A program made the translations under genes and the position numbers. Below, one piece after another: positions 28,454 to 36,775 of a stretch of 42,289 nucleotides of DNA; within the stretch, counting starts at the first letter, position 1; every line of letters starts with the position of its first letter. The DNA comes from Trueperaceae bacterium (lineage in GTDB: Bacteria > Deinococcota > Deinococci > Deinococcales > Trueperaceae), in contig REEJ01000155.1 in assembly GCA_007695125.1 (NCBI GenBank), forward strand, positions 1 to 42,289, read 5' to 3'. The notes under the pieces were generated by a model, which searched no databases, was not told where the DNA came from, and worked only from the letters and a program-made list of their open reading frames with translations.

Positions 28454-29928
28454 GCGCGACAGGTCCGGAGCGCGTCGAGCTGCCGTACCTGCAGGCGGCC
28501 TCCGAGGCGCTCCAGGACGCGCAGCAGCGGCGCAACCTGGCGAACGCGACGACGACGATCCGCGCCAAGCGCGCCGCCGTCACCGCCGAGATGTCGGACT
28601 GGGAGGGCCTGCGCTCGGCGGGGAAGGCGATCAAGGCACACGCCCTGGCGAACCTCGGGCACTACCTGGAGCGGCTCGAGGCCAGCGTCACGGCCGCCGG
28701 CGGTCGGGTGCACTGGGCGCGCGACGCGGTCGAGGCGAACGCCGTCGTCCGCGCTCTGGTGCGCGCCACCGGGACGCGCGAGGTCATCAAGGTCAAGTCG
28801 ATGACGACCGACGAGATCGGCCTCAACCGGGCGCTTGCGGAGGACGGTGTCCAAGCGATCGAGACCGACCTGGCGGAGCTGATCGTGCAGCTCGCGGGCG
28901 AGGCGCCGTCGCACATCCTGGTGCCGGCCATCCACAAGAACCGGGCCGAGATCCGCTCGCTGTTCGTTCGCGCCTTCGGCCTCGCACCCGAGGCCTTGTC
29001 GGACGACCCGGCCGAACTCGCCGGCGCCGCCCGGCGCTACCTGCGTGAGCGCTTCCTCGCCACCGGGGTCGCGGTGTCGGGTGCGAACTTCGCGGTGGCC
29101 GAGACCGGCAGCGTGATCGTGGTCGAGTCCGAGGGGAACGGTCGCATGTGCACCACGCTGCCGCACACGCTGATCAGCGTCATGGGCATCGAGAAGGTGC
29201 TGCCGCGCTGGCGCGATCTCGAGGTGTTCTTGCAGCTGCTCCCGCGTTCCTCGACCGCCGAGCGCATGAACCCCTACACCAGCGTCTGGACGGGGGTCCA
29301 CGCCGGCGACGGTCCCCAGGCGTTCCACCTGGTGCTCCTGGACAACGGCCGCTCGCGCACGCTCGCCGACGAGATCGGCCGCGAGACGCTGCGCTGCATC
29401 CGCTGCAGCGCCTGCCTGAACGTCTGCCCGGTGTACGAGCGCGTCGGTGGGCACGCCTATGGCTCGGTCTACCCGGGCCCGATCGGGGCGATCTTGAACC
29501 CGCAGCTGCGCGACGTGCGGCGCGACGAGGCGCTCCCGTACGCCTCGACGCTGTGCGGCGCCTGCTTCGAAGTGTGCCCGGTGGCGATCGACATCCCGCG
29601 CATCCTGGTCGAGCTCCGGCACCGCACGGTGCAGCGCACGCGCGAACGGAGTCCGCTGCCCGTCGGCTCGGCAGAGGACGCCGCCATGAACGCCGCCGCG
29701 CGGGTGTTCGCCGACCATCGCCGTTTCGAGGCCGCCCAGCGTCTGGCGCGCTGGGGCCAGGCCCCCTTCGTGCGCCGCGGCGTGATCCGCTCGCTCCCCG
29801 GGCCGCTGGCGGGGTGGAGCGCGGTGCGCGACCTGCGCCCGCTGCCGCGCCAGACGTTCCGCGAGTGGTGGCGCTCGCGCGAGGCCGCGGCTGGTGGACA
29901 CGGGGGAGGGAGCGGCGACGATGCCTGA
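28450..29928 (+). CDS. lutB: L-lactate utilization iron-sulfur protein B
   Basis: CIRCSACLNVCPVY and CGACFEVCPVAIDIP ferredoxin motifs; overlaps lutA stop. Confidence 0.93.
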   Translation: MSATGPERVELPYLQAASEALQDAQQRRNLANATTTIRAKRAAVTAEMSDWEGLRSAGKAIKAHALANLGHYLERLEASVTAAGGRVHWARDAVEANAVVRALVRATGTREVIKVKSMTTDEIGLNRALAEDGVQAIETDLAELIVQLAGEAPSHILVPAIHKNRAEIRSLFVRAFGLAPEALSDDPAELAGAARRYLRERFLATGVAVSGANFAVAETGSVIVVESEGNGRMCTTLPHTLISVMGIEKVLPRWRDLEVFLQLLPRSSTAERMNPYTSVWTGVHAGDGPQAFHLVLLDNGRSRTLADEIGRETLRCIRCSACLNVCPVYERVGGHAYGSVYPGPIGAILNPQLRDVRRDEALPYASTLCGACFEVCPVAIDIPRILVELRHRTVQRTRERSPLPVGSAEDAAMNAAARVFADHRRFEAAQRLARWGQAPFVRRGVIRSLPGPLAGWSAVRDLRPLPRQTFREWWRSREAAAGGHGGGSGDDA

Positions 29929-30580
29929 GGACGCCCGCAGCGCGCTGCTCGCCGCCGTCCGAAGCGCCACCGATGCGGTGCGCGACGCCGACGTCGACGG
30001 TGCCTACGAGGAAGTGGCTCGCGACTACCGCAGGCACGGCGAGGCGAGCGTCGAGGCGCGCCTCGAGCTGCTGTGCGAGCGTCTCGCCGACTACGGCGTG
30101 CGGGTGACCCGAACGAGCGGCGGCGGTGTGGCGAACGCGGTGGCCGCCTGGGCCGCGGAGCGCACCGTGCGCTCGTGGGTCGTGCCGCCTGGTCTGCCCG
30201 ACGCCTGGCTGGCGCGGACGCGAGACGTGGACGTCGTGCCCGACGACGCCGATCCGCGCGCGCTCGACGCCGCCGACGCCGTGGTGACGGGCTGCGCCGT
30301 GGCGGTTGCGGAGACGGGCAGCATCGTGCTCGACGCCGGCCCCGGGCAAGGGAGGCGGGCCGCGACCCTCGTCCCGGACGCGCACCTCTGCGTGGTGCGC
30401 GCATCGCAGGTGGTCGAGCTCGTCCCCGAGGCGATCGACGTGCTCACGGCGGCGGCTCGCTCCGGTCGTCCACTGACGTGGGTGTCTGGTCCGTCGGCCA
30501 CGTCCGACATCGAACTCGTGCGGGTGGCGGGCGTGCACGGACCGCGCACGCTCGCCGTGGTGTTGCTCGAAGGCGCCTGA
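29921..30580 (+). CDS. lutC: L-lactate utilization protein C (LUD domain)
   Basis: AVAETGSIVLDAGPGQGRRAATLVPDAHLCV, SGPSATSDIELVRVAGVHGPRTLAVVLL. Confidence 0.93.
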   Translation: MPEDARSALLAAVRSATDAVRDADVDGAYEEVARDYRRHGEASVEARLELLCERLADYGVRVTRTSGGGVANAVAAWAAERTVRSWVVPPGLPDAWLARTRDVDVVPDDADPRALDAADAVVTGCAVAVAETGSIVLDAGPGQGRRAATLVPDAHLCVVRASQVVELVPEAIDVLTAAARSGRPLTWVSGPSATSDIELVRVAGVHGPRTLAVVLLEGA

Positions 30581-30632
30581 TTCGCGCACCGGACGAGACG
30601 TTCGTCATGTCATGAGATCCTCGGGGTGGCCG

Positions 30633-30638
30633 TATACT
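30633..30638 (+). promoter_or_regulatory. Putative -10 box of second ABC operon
   Basis: TATACT, followed by a structured leader and the SBP gene. Confidence 0.5.
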
Positions 30639-30652
30639 GAGGTTCGCACTGT

Positions 30653-30702
30653 CCGCGCCATCTCGACCCCAGGGCGCTAGAGGCGCCAGGTCGACGGCGC
30701 GG
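30653..30702 (+). promoter_or_regulatory. Nested hairpin in 5' leader of second SBP gene
   Basis: CCGCGCC/GGCGCGG (7 bp), TCGACC/GGTCGA (6 bp), GGCGC-TAGAG-GCGCC (5 bp), nested, just before SD ggagg. Confidence 0.7.
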
Positions 30703-30723
30703 TTGCATCACGGAGGTGCACGT

Positions 30724-31710
30724 ATGATCAGCCGTATCACGATCGTCCTCGTCGCGCTCGCGCTCGGCCTCGCCGCCGCGCAGAGCCTCACCATCTACTC
30801 GAGCGTCGACGAGGAGAACGCCCAGCGGATCCTCGCGGCCTTCACCGCCGACACCGGCATCAGCGTCAACATGGTGTTCCTGTCGTCCGGTCCGGCGCTG
30901 TCGCGCATCGAGGCGGAGCAGAACAACCCGCAGGCCGACGTCTGGTTCGGCGCGCCGAGCGAGAACCACGTGCTCGCCAAGGACCGCGGCCTCACGCAGC
31001 CGTACGTGTCGGCGCACGCCGACGCGCTCGTGGCCGAGTTCAAGGACGCCGACGGGTTCTGGCACGCAATCTACACCAACCCGCTCGCCCTCGGCGTGCG
31101 CACCGACGTGCTCGCGGACCGCGGCCTCGAGGTGCCCCGCACGTGGGAAGACCTCACCGACCCCGCCTACCAGGGCCTGATCCAGATGCCCTCGGTCCAG
31201 TCCTCCGGGACGGCCTACGCCGTGTTGCTCACCATGATCGAGCTCTACGGCGAAGACGCCGCCTTCGACTACATGCGGCGCCTCAACCCCAACGTGCAGA
31301 CCTACACCCAGTCCGGCACCGCCCCGTCGGGCGCGCTCGGCATCGGTGAGACCGTCATCGCGCTGCAGTTCTCGCCCGGCTTCCTGCGCCTCGTCGACGA
31401 GGGCTTCCCGGTCGAGGTCGTGTTCCCCGCCGAGGGCGTGGGCTACGAGGTCGCCGCCATGTCGATCCTGGCCGGCACGCGCAACCTCGAGGCCGCCCAA
31501 ACGTTGGTCGACTGGATGACCAGCGAAGCCGGCCAGACCCAGCTCTCGGTCGAGAAGACCTACTTCCTGCCGATCCGCGGCGACGTCTCCGCCGGTGAGG
31601 GCATCCCCTCGCTCGACGAGATCAACCTGGTCAGCTACAGCGGCGTGTTCGCGGCGGAGAACCGCGAGCGCCTGGTCGACCGTTGGGTCGACGACGTCCT
31701 GGGCCAGTAA
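30724..31710 (+). CDS. ABC transporter periplasmic substrate-binding protein (annotated class: Fe3+-like)
   Basis: Signal peptide MISRITIVLVALALGLAAA; DVWFGAPSENH, SSGTAYAVLL; followed by permease and ATPase. Confidence 0.9.
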   Translation: MISRITIVLVALALGLAAAQSLTIYSSVDEENAQRILAAFTADTGISVNMVFLSSGPALSRIEAEQNNPQADVWFGAPSENHVLAKDRGLTQPYVSAHADALVAEFKDADGFWHAIYTNPLALGVRTDVLADRGLEVPRTWEDLTDPAYQGLIQMPSVQSSGTAYAVLLTMIELYGEDAAFDYMRRLNPNVQTYTQSGTAPSGALGIGETVIALQFSPGFLRLVDEGFPVEVVFPAEGVGYEVAAMSILAGTRNLEAAQTLVDWMTSEAGQTQLSVEKTYFLPIRGDVSAGEGIPSLDEINLVSYSGVFAAENRERLVDRWVDDVLGQ

Positions 31711-31728
31711 GGCCTTCGCTCTCCTCAC

Positions 31729-31767
31729 CGCTCGTGGCGCGCCCGTGAACCGGGTGCGCCACGAGCG
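31729..31767 (+). promoter_or_regulatory. Intercistronic hairpin between SBP and permease genes
   Basis: CGCTCGTGGCGCGCCCG-TGAAC-CGGGTGCGCCACGAGCG, 17-bp stem with one G-T pair and 5-nt loop. Confidence 0.85.
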
Positions 31768-31787
31768 TCCCCTGCGAGGCCTCCATC

Positions 31788-33458
31788 ATGCGCGCAGCAC
31801 GCAGACAGGTCACGATCCTCGCCCGCGACCCGGTGCTCTTGGCACTGGTGCTGTTCATCATGGCCGCTGTGGGTCTGTTCGTCGTCTACCCGCTCATCCA
31901 GGTCCTCGTCGCCAGCTTCCAAGTCCGTGGTGACTGGACCACCGCCAACTACGAGCTCCTGTCCACGCGCCGGCTCTACCGTGCGGCGCTCTCGAACAGC
32001 CTCCAGGTGGCGGCGCTCGTGGGGGTGGTCGGAACGACGCTCGGGTTCGTGATCGCGTTCACCCTGACGCGGACCAACGTCCCCTTCAAACGTGCGCTGC
32101 ATCTGCTGACGTTGCTGCCGATCATCTCGCCGCCGTTCGTCGGCGCGATCTCGATCCTGTTCCTGTTCGGGTTCAACGGCCTCGTCACGAAGCAGTTGCT
32201 GGGTTTGCAGGACTTCAACATCTACGGCCGCTGGGGCGTGATCGCCTCGCAGATCTTCACGTTCGCACCGCTCGCCTATCTGTCGCTCCGCGGCGTGCTC
32301 CAGTCGATCAACCCGACGCTGGAGGACGCCGCCTTCAACATCGGCGCCACCAAGTGGCAGGCGTTCTGGAAGGTCACCTTCCCGCTCGCCCTGCCCGGCA
32401 TCTTCAGCGCCTTCCTCGTGGTCTTCATCGAGTCGATCTCGGACTTCGGCAACCCGCTCGTCCTCGCCGGCGCGGCGTTCCCGATGCTGGCGCCGCAGGC
32501 GTACCTCGAGATCACCGGCAGCTTCAACCTCGGGCGCGGCGCCATGCTCGCCACGATCTTGCTGCTCCCGTCGCTGACCGCCTTCGCCATCCAGCGCTAC
32601 TGGGTCTCGAAGCGCCAGTACGTCACCGTCACCGGCAAGCCGACCTCGTCGACGTCCAAGATCGTCAGCCCGTTCGCGAAGTGGTCGCTGTTCTCGGTCA
32701 CGGCCGCGTTCGGCGTCCTCGTGATCGCCTTCTACGCCGTGATCATCCTCGGCGCGTTCACGCGGGTGTGGGGGTTCGACTACAGCCTCACGCTGCAGCA
32801 CATGCGCTACGTGTTCTCCGTCGGGCTCGGCTCGGTGACCGACACGTTGATGATCGCGGTGGTGTCGACCCCGATCTCGGGCGTGCTGGGCATGCTGATC
32901 GCCTTCCTGGTGGTGCGCCGCACCTTCCCGGGGAAGGCGGCGCTCGAGTTCGGCTCGATCCTGATGTACGCGGTCCCCGGGACGGTCGTCGGGATCGGCT
33001 ACATCCTGGCCTTCAACCAGCGCCCGCTCATCCTCACCGGCACGTTCGCCATCCTGGTGCTCGCCTTCGTGTTCCGCTACGTGCCCGTCGGCATCCAGAA
33101 CGGCATCGCCGTCCTGAAGCAGATCGATCCCCACATCGAGGAGGCCTCGCAGAACCTGGGCGCGGATGGCGTCACGACCTTCCGCAAGGTGACGCTGCCG
33201 CTCATTGCTCCGGCCTTCTTCTCCGGTCTCGTCTACGCCTTCGTGCGCGCCATGACGGCCATCTCGGCCGCCATCTTCCTCGTGTCGGCGAACTGGAACC
33301 TGATGACGGTCCAGATCCTCAACCAGGTCGGGTCCGGGCGCTTGGGTGTCGCGGCCGCGTTCTCCATCCTGACGATCGTGATCGTCACGATCGCCATCGC
33401 CATCATCGGCTTCCTGGTCGAGCGGACCAGCAAGACGAAGACCACCATCCGCTTCTGA
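31788..33458 (+). CDS. ABC transporter permease, fused double-TMD
   Basis: EAA loops LEDAAFNIGATKWQAFWKVTFPL and IEEASQNLGADGVTTFRKVTLPL; 556 aa. Confidence 0.92.
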   Translation: MRAARRQVTILARDPVLLALVLFIMAAVGLFVVYPLIQVLVASFQVRGDWTTANYELLSTRRLYRAALSNSLQVAALVGVVGTTLGFVIAFTLTRTNVPFKRALHLLTLLPIISPPFVGAISILFLFGFNGLVTKQLLGLQDFNIYGRWGVIASQIFTFAPLAYLSLRGVLQSINPTLEDAAFNIGATKWQAFWKVTFPLALPGIFSAFLVVFIESISDFGNPLVLAGAAFPMLAPQAYLEITGSFNLGRGAMLATILLLPSLTAFAIQRYWVSKRQYVTVTGKPTSSTSKIVSPFAKWSLFSVTAAFGVLVIAFYAVIILGAFTRVWGFDYSLTLQHMRYVFSVGLGSVTDTLMIAVVSTPISGVLGMLIAFLVVRRTFPGKAALEFGSILMYAVPGTVVGIGYILAFNQRPLILTGTFAILVLAFVFRYVPVGIQNGIAVLKQIDPHIEEASQNLGADGVTTFRKVTLPLIAPAFFSGLVYAFVRAMTAISAAIFLVSANWNLMTVQILNQVGSGRLGVAAAFSILTIVIVTIAIAIIGFLVERTSKTKTTIRF

Positions 33459-33488
33459 CGCCGACGAGCGCTCCGCGAGGTGCCCCGC

Positions 33489-34625
33489 ATGCCGTACACG
33501 GTTCCAGCACACCACGCCGTCCCCGATGCCGAGGCCGACCTACGCCTCGTCGGCTTGGGCAAGACCTTCGTGAGCCAAGACGACCCGAGCCAGGACGTGG
33601 TGGCTGTCGACGCCGTCGACCTGTCGTTGCGCAAGGGGCAGCTCGTGACCCTGCTCGGGCCCTCCGGCTGCGGCAAGACCACGCTCCTGCGCATGATCGC
33701 CGGCTTCGAGGAGCCGACGGCGGGCGACATCTACTTCGGCGACAAGCGCGTGAACGAGCTCGCGCCCAACAACCGCGACGCCGCGATGGTGTTCCAGAGC
33801 TACGCGATCTTCCCGCACCTGAACGTGTACGACAACATCGCCTTCGGCTTGCGCCTGAAGCGCCTCCCGCGAGGCGACCTGCAGCGCCGCGTCGACCGAG
33901 TGGTCGAGCAGGTCGGGCTCACGGGCATGACGCAGCGCGCCCCGAGTGCGCTCTCTGGCGGCCAGCAGCAGCGCGTGGCGCTCGCGCGCTGCATCGTGAT
34001 GGAGCCGCGCCTGCTGCTCTTCGACGAGCCCCTGTCGAACCTCGACGCCAAGCTGCGCGACCAGATGCGCGTCGAGATCCGCGAGCTCCAGCAGCGCATG
34101 GGCATCACCAGCGTGTACGTGACGCACGATCAGGTGGAGGCGATGTCGCTCTCCGACCTGGTCGTAATCATGAACCTCGGTCGTGTGGAGCAGGTCGGGA
34201 CGCCGGTGGAGGTCTACGGCAAGCCGGCCTCGCGTTTCGTGGCCGACTTCATCGGCAAGGCCAACTTCCTCGAGGGGCGAGCCGTCGACGACACCACCAT
34301 CGAGGTCGCCGGCGTGCGTATCGACGTGCCGAACGGCGTGCCTCACGCCGCTGGGCAGGCCGTCACGGCCGTGGTGCGACCGGAGGCGTTGCGTCTGCAC
34401 CAGGGTGATGAAGGTACGCGCGGCACGCTCCGCGGCCGGGTGAAGCGCGCGGCGTTCCTGGGTGCGATCGGCGAGGTCGTCGTCGACGTCGAGGGCCAAG
34501 GCACGTGGTTGATCGACGTGCCGAACGCCGCCGAGGTGGGTCTGCCAGCCGCCGGAGACGCCGTAGGCGTGTCGCCGTCGGCCCGCTCGGTGCACGTGTT
34601 GCCGGGCTCGGCTTCCGCGCAGTAG
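33489..34625 (+). CDS. ABC transporter ATP-binding protein
   Basis: GPSGCGKTT, LSGGQQQRVALARC, LLFDEPLSNLD. Confidence 0.95.
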   Translation: MPYTVPAHHAVPDAEADLRLVGLGKTFVSQDDPSQDVVAVDAVDLSLRKGQLVTLLGPSGCGKTTLLRMIAGFEEPTAGDIYFGDKRVNELAPNNRDAAMVFQSYAIFPHLNVYDNIAFGLRLKRLPRGDLQRRVDRVVEQVGLTGMTQRAPSALSGGQQQRVALARCIVMEPRLLLFDEPLSNLDAKLRDQMRVEIRELQQRMGITSVYVTHDQVEAMSLSDLVVIMNLGRVEQVGTPVEVYGKPASRFVADFIGKANFLEGRAVDDTTIEVAGVRIDVPNGVPHAAGQAVTAVVRPEALRLHQGDEGTRGTLRGRVKRAAFLGAIGEVVVDVEGQGTWLIDVPNAAEVGLPAAGDAVGVSPSARSVHVLPGSASAQ

Positions 34626-34663
34626 CCGCCGCCTGCCGCCGTGAAGGCCTGAGGCTGCCCGTC

Positions 34664-34691
34664 GCATCATTGCATCACTGCATCATGATGC
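34664..34691. repeat. GCATCA direct repeats ending in a 12-bp palindrome (candidate TA operator)
   Basis: GCATCAT-TGCATCAC-TGCATCAT-GATGC, 8-bp period; GCATCATGATGC palindrome at 34680-34691. Confidence 0.7.
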
Positions 34692-34703
34692 TACGATGCG
34701 CGC

Positions 34704-34931
34704 ATGCGCACGACGATCGACCTCCCCGACGACCTCCACCAGCGGGCCAAGGCCATCGCGCGTGACACCGAGAGAAGCCTGAGCGAGACCGTGGCGGAGC
34801 TGATGCGCCGTGGCCTCGAGCGAGACGATGCCCGCGAGGTGCGCATGAGCCCGACGACCGGGCTCCCGCAGGTCACCGTCGGACGCGTGGTCACGAGCGA
34901 CGACGTGCGTGCGGCGGACGACGACGCGTGA
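34704..34931 (+). CDS. Ribbon-helix-helix antitoxin (VapB-like)
   Basis: MRTTIDLPDDLHQRAKAIARDTERSLSETVAELMRRGL. Confidence 0.85.
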   Translation: MRTTIDLPDDLHQRAKAIARDTERSLSETVAELMRRGLERDDAREVRMSPTTGLPQVTVGRVVTSDDVRAADDDA

Positions 34932-35326
34932 CCGCGCTCCTCGACGCCAACGCGCTGATCGCACTCGTCGTGCGAGACCACGTTCATCACGACCTCATGG
35001 GTCGCTGGTGGCGATCATGGCAAGGAGGCTACGTGACCACACCTTCGACGCAGGCGAGTCTGCTCCGCTTCCTCGTACGCGAGGGTAGCGGTATCGCGAC
35101 GGCTACGGCGGTCCTCGACGGCATGACGCGCCACCCGCGCCACACCTTCTGGCCCGACGCCCTGCCGTACCGGGAGGTCGATCTCGGGCGCGTCATGGGT
35201 CACCGTCAGGTGACCGACGCGTACCTCGCGGCCAGCGCCCGCGCGCACGGAGGCAGCGTTGTCACGCTCGACCGGGGCTTCGCCGCCGCCCACCCCGACG
35301 TCGCCGTGCTGCTGCGCCCCGCCTGA
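34928..35326 (+). CDS. PIN-domain toxin (VapC-like ribonuclease)
   Basis: LLDANALIALV, TDAYLAASA, VVTLDRGFA acidic motifs; 4-bp overlap with antitoxin. Confidence 0.88.
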   Translation: MTALLDANALIALVVRDHVHHDLMGRWWRSWQGGYVTTPSTQASLLRFLVREGSGIATATAVLDGMTRHPRHTFWPDALPYREVDLGRVMGHRQVTDAYLAASARAHGGSVVTLDRGFAAAHPDVAVLLRPA

Positions 35327-35363
35327 ACGCGGGCCGGTACGCGGCCGAGCGGTACCCTCGGAC

Positions 35364-36032
35364 ATGAGCGAACCTCGGACCCTGCTCTGCTTCGGCGACT
35401 CCAACACCTGGGGTTTCGACCCGCTCGGCGGCGGACGTTATCCGCGCGGCGTGCGCTGGCCCGGTGCCGCGGCGACGGCGCTCGGCCCCGACTGGTGCGT
35501 CGTCGAGGCGGGGCTGAACGGGCGCACGAGCGTCTTCGAGGACCCGATGGGCGACCTCGCCGGCGTTCGACACCTGGGCCCCGTGCTCGCCAGCGCCGCT
35601 CCCGTCGACGTGGTCGCGATCGTGCTCGGGACCAACGACCTCAAGACGCGCTTCGGCGCCAGCGCTCCGGAGATCGCCGACGGTGCCGGGGTCGTCGTCG
35701 ATCGCGCCCTCGCCAGCCGAGCCGGGCCGAACGGATGCCCGCCAGCCGTGCTCCTGGTCGCGCCGCCGCCGATCGATGCCGGCCAGGCCCTGGCCGAGCG
35801 CGACCCCGAGGCGTTCGCGGAGCGTACGGCGGCCTGGCACGATGCGCGCGCTCGGTCGCTCGCGTTCGCGCACCACTACGCGCGCGTCGCAGACCAGCGC
35901 GGCATCGCGTTCCTCGACGCCGGTGCGCATCTGCGCAGCAGCGACGTCGACATGATCCATTGGTCGCCTGCGGCCCACGCTGCGCTCGGGAGCGCGGTGG
36001 CCGAGGCGGTTCGGAGGCTCACGGTTCAGTGA
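35364..36032 (+). CDS. SGNH/GDSL hydrolase (arylesterase-like)
   Basis: CFGDSNTWGFD block I, GLNGRTS, VLGTNDLK, WSPAAHAALG. Confidence 0.9.
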   Translation: MSEPRTLLCFGDSNTWGFDPLGGGRYPRGVRWPGAAATALGPDWCVVEAGLNGRTSVFEDPMGDLAGVRHLGPVLASAAPVDVVAIVLGTNDLKTRFGASAPEIADGAGVVVDRALASRAGPNGCPPAVLLVAPPPIDAGQALAERDPEAFAERTAAWHDARARSLAFAHHYARVADQRGIAFLDAGAHLRSSDVDMIHWSPAAHAALGSAVAEAVRRLTVQ

Positions 36033-36100
36033 GGTCGAGTCCGTGTCGCGCCGTCTCCCGTCTGCGTGCGCGTGTACCGCGCCGTGTGCGAGCATGTGGC

Positions 36101-36775
36101 GTGGACCGTGCGCGAATCCTGATCGTCGAGGACGACATCGCCTTGGCCCGCGTGCTCGACGATGAGCTGTCGCAGGCCTACGGCACGACCGTGGTCGCGA
36201 CGGGCCGCGCCGCGTTGGACGCGATCGCGAGCGAGCCGGTCGATCTCGTGGTGCTCGACTTGAACCTCCCCGACATGGACGGGCTCGACGTCGCACGCTC
36301 CCTGAGCGCGGAGGGCGCGGCGGTCGACGTCCTCATGCTCACGGCCAGGGCGGACGTGGCGAGTCGAGTCGCCGGACTGTACGCCGGAGCGGTCGACTAC
36401 GTCGCCAAGCCGTTCGACATGGACGAACTGCTGGCGCGAGTGCACGCGCAGCTTCGCAGACGCAGTGAGACGTCGATGCTGGCGTGGGGTCCGCTCGAGG
36501 TCTCGACCCACCTCCAGCGCTGCACCGTGGGTGGTGCCAACGTGGCGCTGTCTGCCTCCGAACTGCGGCTCCTGACGCTGCTCCTGACGAGGCAGGGGCG
36601 CGTCCACGCTCGCCCTGAGCTCGAGCGCACCCTGTATGGGGATCATTCGCCCGCTTCGAACGCGGTGGAGGTGCTGGTGTCGCGGCTGCGCGGTCGCCTC
36701 GCGGAGCACGGCCTCGAGCACGTGATCGAGACCGTTCGCGGGCTCGGTTACGTCGTGCGCCCGTACCGTTCGTGA
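36101..36775 (+). CDS. OmpR/PhoB-type response regulator
   Basis: RILIVEDDIALARVL, VVLDLNLPDMDGLDVA, VAKPFDMDELLARV, winged helix C-terminus; GTG start. Confidence 0.92.
   Translation: MDRARILIVEDDIALARVLDDELSQAYGTTVVATGRAALDAIASEPVDLVVLDLNLPDMDGLDVARSLSAEGAAVDVLMLTARADVASRVAGLYAGAVDYVAKPFDMDELLARVHAQLRRRSETSMLAWGPLEVSTHLQRCTVGGANVALSASELRLLTLLLTRQGRVHARPELERTLYGDHSPASNAVEVLVSRLRGRLAEHGLEHVIETVRGLGYVVRPYRS

Noticed and set aside
31725-33515. 596-aa minus-strand ORF opposite the second permease
   Set aside because: Highly charged E/R/D-rich translation complementary to hydrophobic TM codons; an antisense artefact.
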